Source: JASHPR01 sp963739645 (GTDB lineage Bacteria > Actinomycetota > Actinomycetes > Streptosporangiales > Streptosporangiaceae). Taken from it: DNA of 64,000 nt. Below the pieces are notes generated by a model that was not told the DNA's origin, did no database searches, and saw only the letters and a program-made list of their open reading frames with translations. How positions within the stretch are numbered: the stretch's first letter is position 1; every line of letters starts with the position of its first letter. Positions 25,422 to 33,099 of this stretch are shown here, piece by piece. The stretch is from the NCBI GenBank assembly GCA_963739645.1, contig CAVUBM010000074.1, forward strand, positions 62,001-126,000, written 5' to 3'. Both the position numbers and the translations under genes were made by a program.

Positions 25422-26114
25422 ATGTCGGACGAGTCCTCAGACAACGACCAGACCTGGTGGATGCCGGCGGACCAGCCGGATCCAGCGGATCGGGACGAGC
25501 TGAGGGACCAGGCTGGCTGGATGCGCTTGACGCGCCCGATCGGGCCGCTGGGACTGCGCTCCCGGTCCCGCCGTCCGTACATCCTGGCCGGCGTGGCGGT
25601 GGCCGCACTGCTCGGCGGCGCCGGCGCCGCTGTCGCCTCGACCGGCTCCGGCACACCCGCCGCCCCGTCGAGCATGGCCGCCCCGGCTCCGTCCCCAGGG
25701 CAGCCCGGGGCGATGACCCCCGGCGGCCGGCACTTCGGCGGCGGGTTCGGCTTCGGCGGCGGCCTGTTCGGCGCGCTGCACGGCCAGTTCGTGATGGCTA
25801 AGCCGGGCGGCGGCTACCAGACCGTGGACGTGCAGAATGGCCAGGTCACGGCCGTCAGCAGCACCTCTATCACGCTGAAGAGCAGCGACGGCTTCATCCA
25901 CAGCTACGCCGTCTCCGGCTCCACCATCGTCGACGCGCAGCGCGCCGGGATCGGCTCGGTCAAGGTCGGCAACCAGGCCGCGGTCATGGCCACGGTCAGC
26001 GGCAGTACGGCCACCGCGGCCAACATTGAGGACCTGACGCTGCTCCAGCAGGGTCATGCGGGCTTCGGCTTCGGGCCCGGACGGGCCGGATCCTCGCCCC
26101 CGCAGGCCGGCTGA
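25422..26114 (+). CDS. Membrane-anchored DUF5666-like protein
   Basis: 230 residues from the ATG at 25422 with AAGGAG 10 nt upstream. An acidic cytoplasmic part (SDESSDNDQTWWMPADQPD) is followed by basic residues (RSRSRRP) and one membrane helix (YILAGVAVAALLGGAGAAVA). Outside is a Pro/Ser linker, a Gly/Phe stretch (GGRHFGGGFGFGGGLFGALH) and a small beta domain (VQNGQVTAVSSTSITLKSSD, VKVGNQAAVMATVSGSTATA) of the DUF5666 kind, an OB-like fold of unknown role. It ends with another Gly/Phe segment. The gene stands alone. Confidence 0.65.
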   Translation: MSDESSDNDQTWWMPADQPDPADRDELRDQAGWMRLTRPIGPLGLRSRSRRPYILAGVAVAALLGGAGAAVASTGSGTPAAPSSMAAPAPSPGQPGAMTPGGRHFGGGFGFGGGLFGALHGQFVMAKPGGGYQTVDVQNGQVTAVSSTSITLKSSDGFIHSYAVSGSTIVDAQRAGIGSVKVGNQAAVMATVSGSTATAANIEDLTLLQQGHAGFGFGPGRAGSSPPQAG

Positions 26115-26203
26115 GCGGGCCCGCCGGCGCCTCCGGTTAGCGCGATCGCGCATCGAGGGGCGCCCGCGCGCTGTTGTCAGACCCGTGCCGGAGAATCTGT
26201 ACT

Positions 26204-27910
26204 GTGCGGGTAGCTGTCGCGCCTGGGGCCTCAGGAACCGCCCTGCTGTGTGAGCTCGCGGCGGACGGGAGCAGGCGGGGGGATCCCGTTCTGGTGCCTG
26301 ACGTCGCCGAAGCCGTTGCCAGCCGCGAGGAGGCCGGCCCGGGCAGCGTCCGGTGGGTGTGGTCCAGCGGCGCGGAGCACTACCCGGCGCTGCTGCGTGC
26401 GGGATCGCGGGTCAGCCGCTGCCACGACGTGGCGCTCACCGAGCGGCTGCTGCTGGCCAGGGACGGGGGAGAACCGGACCCTACGGCCGGCCGGCTCGAC
26501 AGCGTCAGGCCGGGGCTGAGCAGGCAAGGGGTTCTGTTCGATGCCGCGGGCTCCGGACCGCCCGACCCTCAGGCCGCGCTCGACGCGCTGCTCGCCCTGC
26601 ACGCTGACCAGTTGCGGCGGATCACGGCCGACGAGCAGCCGGCGAAGTTCGCCGCGCTGGCCGCGGCCGAATCAGCCGGTGAGCTCTCCGCCGCCGAGAT
26701 GGCCTTCGCCGGGATGCCCTGGCGGGCGGATATTCACGACAGGCTGCTGACCGAGATGCTCGGCCCGCGCCCGCCCGGGTCCCTGGCCGGGATGCGACCG
26801 GCCCGGCTGACCGAGCTGGCCGCCCAGGTCTCGGCCGCGCTCGGCGGCCGGCCGGTGAACCCCGACTCGCCCACCCAGCTGGTGCGGGCGCTGGCCACGG
26901 CCGGGGTACGGGTGCCGTCCACCAGGTTCTCGGTGCTGCGCGAGATCGACCACCCGGCGATCCCGCCGCTGCTCGAGTACAAGGAGCTGGCCCGGCTGCA
27001 CACCGCCCACGGCTGGGCCTGGCTGGACACCTGGGTCTGCGACGGCAGGTTCCGGCCGGACTACGTGGTGGGCGGGGTGGTATCCGGCCGCTGGGCCACC
27101 CGCGGCGGCGGGGCGCTGCAGATCCCGCGGGTGCTGCGGCGCGCGGTCGTGGCCGATCCCGGCTGGGTGCTGGTCGTGGCCGACGCGGCCCAGCTGGAGC
27201 CGCGGGTGCTCGCGGCGCTGGCCGGGGACCGGGCGTTCGGACAGGCCGCGGCGGGCGGAGACCTGTACGAGGGACTGGCCAGCGTGTTCGGCGGGGACCG
27301 GAACCAGGCCAAGAAGGCGCTCCTGTCCGCCATGTACGGCGGGGCCGGGGGTGACGCCGGCCAGCTGCTCGCCGTGCTCCGGCGGCGCTTTCCTGCCGCG
27401 TCCGGCTATGTGGAGACGGCGGCGCGCGCGGGCGAGGAAGGGCGGGTGGTCAGGTCGGTGCTCGGCCGGACCTGCCCGCCGCCGTCGGCCGCGTGGCGCG
27501 CGATCACCGAGGAGGCGGGCGACTCCGAGGCCGAGCGGGATCCCGGGGCAGGCCGGGCATCGCGCGCCCGGGGCCGGTTCACCCGCAACTTCGTGGTGCA
27601 GGCGAGCGCGGCCGACTGGGCGCTGGTGCTGCTGGCGGCCCTGCGCCGGCGGCTGGCGGCCCTGCCCCGGCCGGGCGGGCTCCAGGCCGCCGGGGAGCCC
27701 AGGGCCGGGCGCTGGGATCCGCAGGCGCCGCACCTGGTGTTCTTCCAGCACGACGAGGTTCTGGTGCACTGCCCCGAGCCGACGGCGGACGCCGTGGTGG
27801 CGGCCGTGACCGAGGCCGCGGCGGAGGCCGGGCGGGCCGTGTTCGGCGTGACGCAGGTGCGGTTCCCGATGACGACCGCCGTGGTCAGCTGCTACGCCGA
27901 CGCCAAGTAG
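26204..27910 (+). CDS. Bifunctional 3'-5' exonuclease/DNA polymerase, Pol I-like
   Basis: 568 residues from the GTG at 26204. The C-terminal half has the family A polymerase motifs: motif A as VVADAAQLEPRVLAALAGD, motif B as NQAKKALLSAMYGGAGGD, and motif C as FFQHDEVLVHCP. The DYVVGGVVSGRWATRGGGAL strand leads into the palm. The N-terminal half matches the exonuclease-like part of this actinobacterial class but I do not see a full DEDD set, so proofreading activity is doubtful. It lacks the 5' nuclease of PolA and is shorter. It is probably an accessory polymerase of unknown role. Confidence 0.82.
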   Translation: MRVAVAPGASGTALLCELAADGSRRGDPVLVPDVAEAVASREEAGPGSVRWVWSSGAEHYPALLRAGSRVSRCHDVALTERLLLARDGGEPDPTAGRLDSVRPGLSRQGVLFDAAGSGPPDPQAALDALLALHADQLRRITADEQPAKFAALAAAESAGELSAAEMAFAGMPWRADIHDRLLTEMLGPRPPGSLAGMRPARLTELAAQVSAALGGRPVNPDSPTQLVRALATAGVRVPSTRFSVLREIDHPAIPPLLEYKELARLHTAHGWAWLDTWVCDGRFRPDYVVGGVVSGRWATRGGGALQIPRVLRRAVVADPGWVLVVADAAQLEPRVLAALAGDRAFGQAAAGGDLYEGLASVFGGDRNQAKKALLSAMYGGAGGDAGQLLAVLRRRFPAASGYVETAARAGEEGRVVRSVLGRTCPPPSAAWRAITEEAGDSEAERDPGAGRASRARGRFTRNFVVQASAADWALVLLAALRRRLAALPRPGGLQAAGEPRAGRWDPQAPHLVFFQHDEVLVHCPEPTADAVVAAVTEAAAEAGRAVFGVTQVRFPMTTAVVSCYADAK

Positions 27911-27944
27911 GCGGTCCGTCGGCGCCGTCCGGTGGGAGCGGTAA

Positions 27945-28784
27945 ATGGCTTGCGCTGACCCGGTCCGCCGTGATGGCTTTGCCGGGGTGAAACACGATCA
28001 CGCCATGGTCCTGTCGGACTTCGATGCGCAGGTGCGGCGCAGCCTGCATCCCGACGGCTCCGGCGCGGTTGGTGAGCGGGTCGGCCCCGTGATCCGCTGG
28101 CGGACCGTCGGCGGCGAGGGCTGGTGCGGCATCGTCTGGTCCGACCTGGACGCGGGCACGGCCGATGAGGTCATCGCGGACCAGGTCAGGTTCTTCGCCG
28201 AGCGCGGCGAGCCGTTCGAGTGGAAGCTCTACAGCTACGACCGGCCGCCGGACCTGGGCCAGCGGCTGCTCGCCGCCGGCCTCGTCCCCGAGGACCCGGA
28301 GTCGCTGATGGTGGCGGACACCGGCGAGATCGCCGGGCTCGACGGCAGCAGCGTCACGGTGCCCGACGGCGTCCGGCTGGTTCCTGTGACCGATGAGGCC
28401 GGCGTCGACCTGATGATCGAGGTGCACGACCGGGTATTTGGCCCCGATCCGGAGCTGCGCGGTCGGCTGACCGCCCAGCTGAGAAGCTCGTCTGGTGCCA
28501 CCGTGCTGGTGCTGGCGATGGCCGGCGACGAGCCGGTCTGCTCGGCCAGGATCGAGTTCGGCGCCGGCACCGACTTCGCCGGGCTGTGGGGCGGCGGCAC
28601 GCTCCCGCACTGGCGCGGGCGCGGGATCTACCGGGCGATGGTGGCCTACCGGGCCCGGCTCGCCGCGGCCCGCGGATACCGGTACCTGCAGGTGGATGCC
28701 TCAGCGCAGAGCCGGCCAATCCTGGAGCGGCTCGGCTTCGACTGCCTCGCCGCCACCACGCCGTACGCCTGGTCGCCGGGCTGA
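27945..28784 (+). CDS. GNAT family N-acetyltransferase
   Basis: 279 residues. The ATG at 27945 has GGGAGCGG upstream. The acetyl-CoA site is in the C-terminal half: TLPHWRGRGIYRAMVAYRAR, preceded by VLVLAMAGDEPVCSARIEFG and followed by GYRYLQVDASAQSRPILERL. The N-terminal 150 residues are a second, degenerate GNAT-like half (EWKLYSYDRPPDLGQRLLAA). The substrate is unknown. It lies 34 bp after the polymerase gene and could share its transcript. Confidence 0.8.
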   Translation: MACADPVRRDGFAGVKHDHAMVLSDFDAQVRRSLHPDGSGAVGERVGPVIRWRTVGGEGWCGIVWSDLDAGTADEVIADQVRFFAERGEPFEWKLYSYDRPPDLGQRLLAAGLVPEDPESLMVADTGEIAGLDGSSVTVPDGVRLVPVTDEAGVDLMIEVHDRVFGPDPELRGRLTAQLRSSSGATVLVLAMAGDEPVCSARIEFGAGTDFAGLWGGGTLPHWRGRGIYRAMVAYRARLAAARGYRYLQVDASAQSRPILERLGFDCLAATTPYAWSPG

Positions 28785-28809
28785 TCACGCCGCCCCCGCC
28801 CGCCGCGAG

Positions 28810-29235
28810 TCAGCTGGGCGGCCCCGCCGGGCTGGGCTGCACCGGCGGCACCTCCGCGGTGCAGTACATGCACCGGCTGGCCCCGATGGGGATGCTGCTG
28901 AGGCACTCCGGGCAATCCCGCTCGCTTGCTTCCTTTTTGCGGTCGTTAGCAGCGGTGATCCTGGCCGCCGGGGCGACGATGAGGAAGTACACCACCAGGG
29001 CAATGATCACAAAGGACAGCAGCGCGTTGATGAAGCTGCCGTACAGGAAGTGGCTCTTGTTGATCGTGAACGACAGCGAGCCAAAGTTCGGCTTGCCGCC
29101 GATGGCCGCTATGAGCGGGGTGATGACGTCCGCGATCAGGGCCTGGATAACCGCGTTGAACGCGATGCCTATGACCACCGCCACGGCCAGGTCGATCAGG
29201 TTGCCGCGGAACAGGAACTTTCTAAACCCGCCCAT
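28810..29235 (-). CDS. mscL: Large-conductance mechanosensitive channel with C-terminal zinc ribbon
   Basis: Pressure-release channel of the inner membrane. The ATG at 29235 has GGGAGG upstream; the 141-residue protein opens with MGGFRKFLFRGNLIDLAVAV and the TM1 pore helix VVIGIAFNAVIQALIADVIT. The second membrane helix is INALLSFVIIALVVYFLIVA. Instead of the usual helical tail alone, the C-terminus carries a two-CxxC zinc ribbon (DCPECLSS then RCMYCTAEV). The zinc tail is a known but uncommon variation. The gene is convergent with the GNAT gene. Confidence 0.92.
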   Translation of the reverse strand: MGGFRKFLFRGNLIDLAVAVVIGIAFNAVIQALIADVITPLIAAIGGKPNFGSLSFTINKSHFLYGSFINALLSFVIIALVVYFLIVAPAARITAANDRKKEASERDCPECLSSIPIGASRCMYCTAEVPPVQPSPAGPPS

Positions 29236-29403
29236 AACGCCTCCCTGGCTGCTCCAGCGGGCCAACGATCATTCGCCAACTCGGGACGCTATCAGCGAAA
29301 AGCCTCCCACGGTGGGATTGCACGGAGGTAGCGCCCGGCCGGTGTCCCTGGCGCGCAGGAAAAACCGGATGCGCGGCTGCGGATATCACCGGGAGCATGA
29401 GAC

Positions 29404-30252
29404 ATGACCTGGGCGCTTACAGAGGATCTTGCTGAGTATGTCGCGGTCGCCGGCGGCTTCCTGCGGTCGCGTCCGGTACGCCACACCATCCAGCTCAGCG
29501 TGGTGGAGACCCTGCGGGCCCGGGGCGGCTCCACGTTCGGCGGGGCCGCGCCGCTGTTCGGCTGGTGGCGCGCCCTGGACGGTGAGATCACCGCCGCGCT
29601 GCTGCACACGCCGCCGTACCCGGTTCTGCTCACCCCGCTGCCCGAGCACACCGCGGAGGCGCTGGCCGAACTGCTGGCGGCCCGCGGCAGGCGGCTGCCC
29701 GGGGTCAACGCGGAGCAGGCCGCCGCGGCGGCGTTCGCTGCCGCCTGGGGCAAGCTGACCGGGGCCAGCGCGCAGGTAGCCCGGCGTTCCCGCCTGTTCC
29801 GGCTCGCGGAACTGGTGCCGCCGGCGCCGTTCCCGCCCGGCGCCCCGCGGGTCGCCACCGCCGCCGACCGTGACCTGCTCAAGTCGTGGCTGGTCACCTT
29901 CGGGGAGGAGATCGCCGACGTGCAGCGGGACCCCGCCGAGGCCGTCGCGGACCGGCTCAGCCACGGCGGGCTGACCCTGTGGGAGGTCGACGGCGCGGCT
30001 GTCTCGCTGGCGGGCAGCAACCGGCAGGCCGCCGGAGTGGTCCGCGTCGGTCCCGTCTTTACCCCGCGTGAGCACCGGCGGCGCGGCTACGGCGGAGCGG
30101 TCACCACCGCGGTGAGCCAGGCGGCGCTGGGCGCTGGCGCAGATGAGATCGTGCTGTTCACCGATCTGGCCAATCCGACCAGTAACGCCCTCTACCAGCG
30201 CCTCGGTTTCCGGGCGGTCGGTGATCTCGTCGGGCTGCACTTCGCGGCGTAG
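29404..30252 (+). CDS. GNAT family N-acetyltransferase
   Basis: 282 residues. The N-terminal half has SVVETLRARGGSTFGG and LFGWWRALDGEITAALLHTP, and the C-terminal half is the acetyltransferase: VVRVGPVFTPREHRRRGYGG followed by LYQRLGFRAVGDLVGLHFA. The double-domain arrangement is common in actinomycete acetyltransferases of unknown substrate. The start at 29404 is an ATG in GAGCATGAGACATGACC; an earlier in-frame start is absent. Its TAG stop is in frame with the dioxygenase remnant that follows. Confidence 0.85.
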   Translation: MTWALTEDLAEYVAVAGGFLRSRPVRHTIQLSVVETLRARGGSTFGGAAPLFGWWRALDGEITAALLHTPPYPVLLTPLPEHTAEALAELLAARGRRLPGVNAEQAAAAAFAAAWGKLTGASAQVARRSRLFRLAELVPPAPFPPGAPRVATAADRDLLKSWLVTFGEEIADVQRDPAEAVADRLSHGGLTLWEVDGAAVSLAGSNRQAAGVVRVGPVFTPREHRRRGYGGAVTTAVSQAALGAGADEIVLFTDLANPTSNALYQRLGFRAVGDLVGLHFAA

Positions 30253-30624
30253 CGCTCAGGGCGTCAGGGCAGTCCTGCGAGCAGCGGCGTCCGCGAGGTC
30301 CGGTTCAACAACCGGTCCACGCAGCCGCTGCGGCTGGGGCGGGAGGGATCACCGGAGGAAGCGGTGGCGTTCTACGCCGCGTACCGGGCGTTCGCGGAAA
30401 TGGTCATCAAGCCGGACCTGATGCTGACCTTCCGGCTCGGCCCGGGCGATTGCGTGGTCTTCGACAATACGAGGATCCTGCACGCGCGGACCGGGTTCGC
30501 CGCCACCGGGCAGCGGCATCTGCAGGGCTGCTATGCCGACCTCGACGGCGTCGCCTCGACCCTGGCGGTGCTGCGGCGGCAGGGAGAGCACCCGATGACC
30601 GTCTGGCCGGAGGCGTGCCAGTGA
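30253..30624 (+). pseudogene. C-terminal remnant of a TmpA/gamma-butyrobetaine-type dioxygenase
   Basis: About 115 residues match only the C-terminal third of Fe(II)/2-oxoglutarate dioxygenases of the gamma-butyrobetaine hydroxylase family: REVRFNNRSTQPLRLG, AFYAAYRAFAEMV and CVVFDNTRILHARTGF, which holds the last iron-binding His and the oxoglutarate Arg. The first two thirds, with the HxD motif, are missing; the frame starts right after the upstream TAG. With the HD oxygenase gene next door this was probably tmpA of a TmpA-TmpB phosphonate pair. Its end MTVWPEACQ is the first unit of the 26-bp repeat. Confidence 0.75.
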
Positions 30625-30699
30625 GCGTCTGGCCGGAGGCGAGCCAGTGACCGTCTGGCCGGAGGCGAGCCAATGACCGTCTGGCCGGAGGCGAGCCAA
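30596..30699 (+). repeat. Four tandem copies of a 26-bp coupled mini-ORF repeat
   Basis: Four units of 26 bp run from 30596 to 30699. Each reads as a nine-residue ORF, MTVWPEACQ, VSVWPEASQ, VTVWPEASQ and MTVWPEASQ, ending in TGA. The TGA overlaps the next start (ATGA or GTGA), so 30-nt mini-ORFs repeat every 26 nt. Inside each, GGAGG lies 7 nt before the next start, an ideal Shine-Dalgarno. The last unit delivers the start codon of the HD oxygenase at 30699. A fifth copy is at 32648-32677. Confidence 0.9.
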
Positions 30700-31250
30700 T
30701 GACCTCCGACGACGCCGTCCGGGCCATCGCCGGCCTGTTCGCGAGCGAAGGCGCCAAGGAGTATCTCGGCGAGCCGGTCAGCCAGGCTTCGCACATGCTC
30801 CAGGCCGCCGCGCTGGCCGAGCGTGACCACGCCGGCGATGCGCTGATCGCGGCCGCGCTCCTGCACGACGTCGGGCATTTCGCCGGGACGCTGACCGGTC
30901 ACGACCTGATGCAGGGCACCGATAACAGGCACAGTGAGACCGGCGCGGCCTGGCTGTCCCAGTGGTTCGGCGACGAGGTCACCGAGCCGGTGCGGCTGCA
31001 CGTCGCCGCGAAGCGCTACCTGTGCGCCACCGAACCCGACTACGCGGACGCTCTCTCGCCCGCCTCGGTCTACACCCTGGGCGTCCAGGGCGGCCCGATG
31101 CGCGGCGCGGAGCTAGCCGGGTTCGAGGCGAACCCGTACGCGGCGGCGGCGATCCGGGTGCGCCGCTGGGATGACCTGGCCAAGGACCCCGAGGCGCAGG
31201 TACCCGCGCTGGACCACTTCACGGGCCTGCTCCGGGCGCTGGCCCGGTAG
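30699..31250 (+). CDS. HD-domain oxygenase, TmpB/PhnZ-like
   Basis: 183 residues. Mixed-valent diiron oxygenases of this family cleave the C-P bond of hydroxylated aminoalkylphosphonates (PhnZ, TmpB). The substrate loop EYLGEPVSQASHMLQAAALA carries the Tyr and Glu of the family and the first iron His; ALLHDVGHFAG is the HD motif; NRHSETGAAWLSQWFG gives a further His. The signature LHVAAKRYLCATEPDYADAL and ASVYTLGVQGGPMRGAELAG is typical. The truncated partner lies immediately upstream. With TmpA broken the pair cannot work as in the known pathway unless a second copy exists. Confidence 0.85.
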   Translation: MTSDDAVRAIAGLFASEGAKEYLGEPVSQASHMLQAAALAERDHAGDALIAAALLHDVGHFAGTLTGHDLMQGTDNRHSETGAAWLSQWFGDEVTEPVRLHVAAKRYLCATEPDYADALSPASVYTLGVQGGPMRGAELAGFEANPYAAAAIRVRRWDDLAKDPEAQVPALDHFTGLLRALAR

Positions 31251-31272
31251 CCCGCCCGCCGTCCGCGCCGGA

Positions 31273-31912
31273 TCAGAACGCGGCGATGGTGGCGGGAGCG
31301 CGCTCGGACCGGCTCAGGGCCCGCAGCACCGCCGTCGGCCCGTGCCTGCGCACAGCCAGCCCGGTCAGCAGCGTGAGCACCGGGTCGAGAACCGCAGGCG
31401 GCAGCGGCGGCGTCGCGATCCCGACGCTCAGCGCCAGGTCATCGGAGTGGACCGCGATCTCCATCATCCGGGTGACCAGGAAGTCATCGAGGGTCAGCGT
31501 CCAGGACACCCAGGCCGGATGCACAAGCCGGTCCGCGGGCTCGGCAGGCAGCGCCGTGCGCAGCGCGTCGACCGCGACCCCGATCCTGGCCGCCAGCGCG
31601 GCCGCGCCGTCTGGCGGCCTCGTCCTCGCCCCCGCGCCTGATGTCCACGTTGGCCTCATTGTCGAGAGCCGCACCGACCCAGGGCACACGGGCATAGTGA
31701 TCGAGCAGCGCGGTCGGCTGCTCCGCCGGCACCGGCTGGCCCAGCACGCGCGGCACGGCGACGACCTGCCGGGCCAGGTGGCCCGCCAGCCCGGCCACGC
31801 TGAACTCGGGCAGGGCGCTGGCCGCGTCCCACGCCGCCGCCACTGCCGGATCGTCAAGCAGCGCCGCCGCTGACGCCGCCGCCTGCAGGTAGGCATCCCG
31901 GATCCCGGTCAT
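31273..31912 (-). CDS. Mycothiol-dependent maleylpyruvate isomerase-type (DinB fold) protein, frameshifted
   Basis: The start MTGIRDAYLQAAASAAALLD and FSVAGLAGHLARQVVAVPRV (with a metal-binding His) belong to the MDMPI N-terminal domain. The frame fails near 31620; another frame then supplies DGAAALAARIGVAVDALRTA, TLTLDDFLVTRMMEIAVHSD (second metal His) and the tail. One extra base in GCCGCCAGACGGC explains it. The corrected length is 212 residues. These thiol-transferase-like proteins use mycothiol; the substrate is unknown. Confidence 0.8.
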
Positions 31913-32017
31913 CGGCGCTCCTCTCCGGCCTCATTCACACGCGCCCGGTCCCGCGCCCGCTGCCGGCGGCGGGCGATGGCGAGAAGACCCGGCAGCTCAT
32001 CATGGTAAGCAGATGGA

Positions 32018-32677
32018 GTGACGGAAGAGGAGATCCCGCCGGGCGGGACCACGGTCGTCGGCCCGCGGTGGGATCCGTGGCGGCCGGAGGAAGCAGCCCG
32101 GCTGCTCGCCGGGGTGAGCGCTCCCTGGTACGTGGCGGCGGGCTGGGCCCTGGACCTGTTCCGCGGCCGCCAGACCCGCGAGCACGGCGACCTGGAGATC
32201 GCCGTTCCGGCCCCGGACTTCAGCGCTGTCCGCGACGCGCTGGCCGGCTACGACTTCGAAGTGATCGGATCGGGCCGGGCCTGGCCTCTGGACAGCCCGG
32301 CCTTCGACGTGATGCACCAGACCTGGGTCAGCGAGCCGGGCACCGGCGTGTACCGCCTCGACATCTTCCGGGAGCCGCAACGCGACGGCGCATGGGTCTG
32401 CCGCCGCGACGAGACCATCCGGCTGCCGTACGAACAGATCATCCGCCGCACCGGGGATGGCATCCCGTACCTGCTCCCGGAGATCGTGCTGCTGTTCAAG
32501 GCCAAGCACTCCGCCGAGGCCAAGAACCGGGCCGACTTCGCTGCCACGCTGCCGCTGCTCGACGGCGCGGCCGCCGACTGGCTGCGGTGGGCACTGGCCC
32601 GGGTACATCCCGGCCATGCGTGGATCAGCGCCATGGTGGGCCAGCCGATGAGCGTCTTGCCGGAGGCGAGCCAATGA
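32018..32677 (+). CDS. Nucleotidyltransferase-fold protein, aminoglycoside/lincosamide adenylyltransferase-like
   Basis: 219 residues from the GTG at 32018. Residues 40-90 hold the shortened nucleotidyltransferase core, PWYVAAGWALDLFRGRQTRE, then HGDLEIAVPAPDFSAVRDAL; the D-x-E (GDLEIAV) would bind metal. RLDIFREPQRDG and PEIVLLFKAKHSAEAKNRAD follow as in LinA/AadA-like enzymes. Resistance activity cannot be claimed. The C-terminus MSVLPEASQ comes from the 26-bp repeat, and its stop overlaps the arfB start by 4 bp. Confidence 0.75.
   Translation: MTEEEIPPGGTTVVGPRWDPWRPEEAARLLAGVSAPWYVAAGWALDLFRGRQTREHGDLEIAVPAPDFSAVRDALAGYDFEVIGSGRAWPLDSPAFDVMHQTWVSEPGTGVYRLDIFREPQRDGAWVCRRDETIRLPYEQIIRRTGDGIPYLLPEIVLLFKAKHSAEAKNRADFAATLPLLDGAAADWLRWALARVHPGHAWISAMVGQPMSVLPEASQ
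32648..32677 (+). repeat. Single dispersed copy of the 26-bp coupled mini-ORF repeat
   Basis: Differs from the last tandem unit at only two internal positions (AGC for ACC, TTG for TGG). Here it is fused in frame to the nucleotidyltransferase as its last nine codons and gives the next gene its Shine-Dalgarno (GGAGG, 7 nt spacing) and ATGA overlap. Confidence 0.85.
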
Positions 32678-33096
32678 GTACCGACGTGACCGTCCGCGGC
32701 ACGGTGATCCCGCCCGAGGAGCTGTCGTGGCGGTTCTCCCGGTCCCCGGGCCCGGGCGGCCAGTCGGTGAATACCACCGAGAGCCGGGTGGAGCTTTCCT
32801 ATGACCTGGCCGGCTCCGATGCGCTTCCGCCGGCCCTGAAGGAGCGGGCCATGCGGGCGCTGCAGGGCCGGATGCCGGGCGGCGTGGTCACCGTGACCGC
32901 ATCGGAGAACCGGTCCCAGCTGCGGAACAGGGAAGCCGCGGCCGCGCGGCTGTCCGCGCTGCTGACCGACGCGACCGCACCGCCGCCGAAGCCGCGCCGG
33001 CCCACCCGGCCCAGCCGCGCCGCCCGCGAGCGCCGGCTGGCCGACAAGCAGCGCAGATCCGAGATCAAGCGGCTGCGCCGGCCCGGTGACGAGTGA
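32674..33096 (+). CDS. arfB: Alternative ribosome-rescue factor ArfB (YaeJ/ICT1 type)
   Basis: 140 residues. It hydrolyses peptidyl-tRNA on stalled ribosomes. The catalytic loop is SRSPGPGGQSVNTTESRVEL with the GGQ motif; VTVTASENRSQLRNREAAAA follows. The C-terminus is the expected basic tail (RAARERRLADKQRRSEIKRL) that enters the mRNA channel. Start and ribosome site come from the 26-bp repeat. Confidence 0.92.
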   Translation: MSTDVTVRGTVIPPEELSWRFSRSPGPGGQSVNTTESRVELSYDLAGSDALPPALKERAMRALQGRMPGGVVTVTASENRSQLRNREAAAARLSALLTDATAPPPKPRRPTRPSRAARERRLADKQRRSEIKRLRRPGDE

Positions 33097-33099
33097 AGG

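Noticed and set aside
30596..30699. CRISPR-like array
   Set aside because: Repeats are directly contiguous with no spacers and encode coupled ORFs; no cas genes are present.
32018..32677. Aminoglycoside resistance gene
   Set aside because: Only the general nucleotidyltransferase fold is seen; no specific resistance-enzyme signature supports the name.
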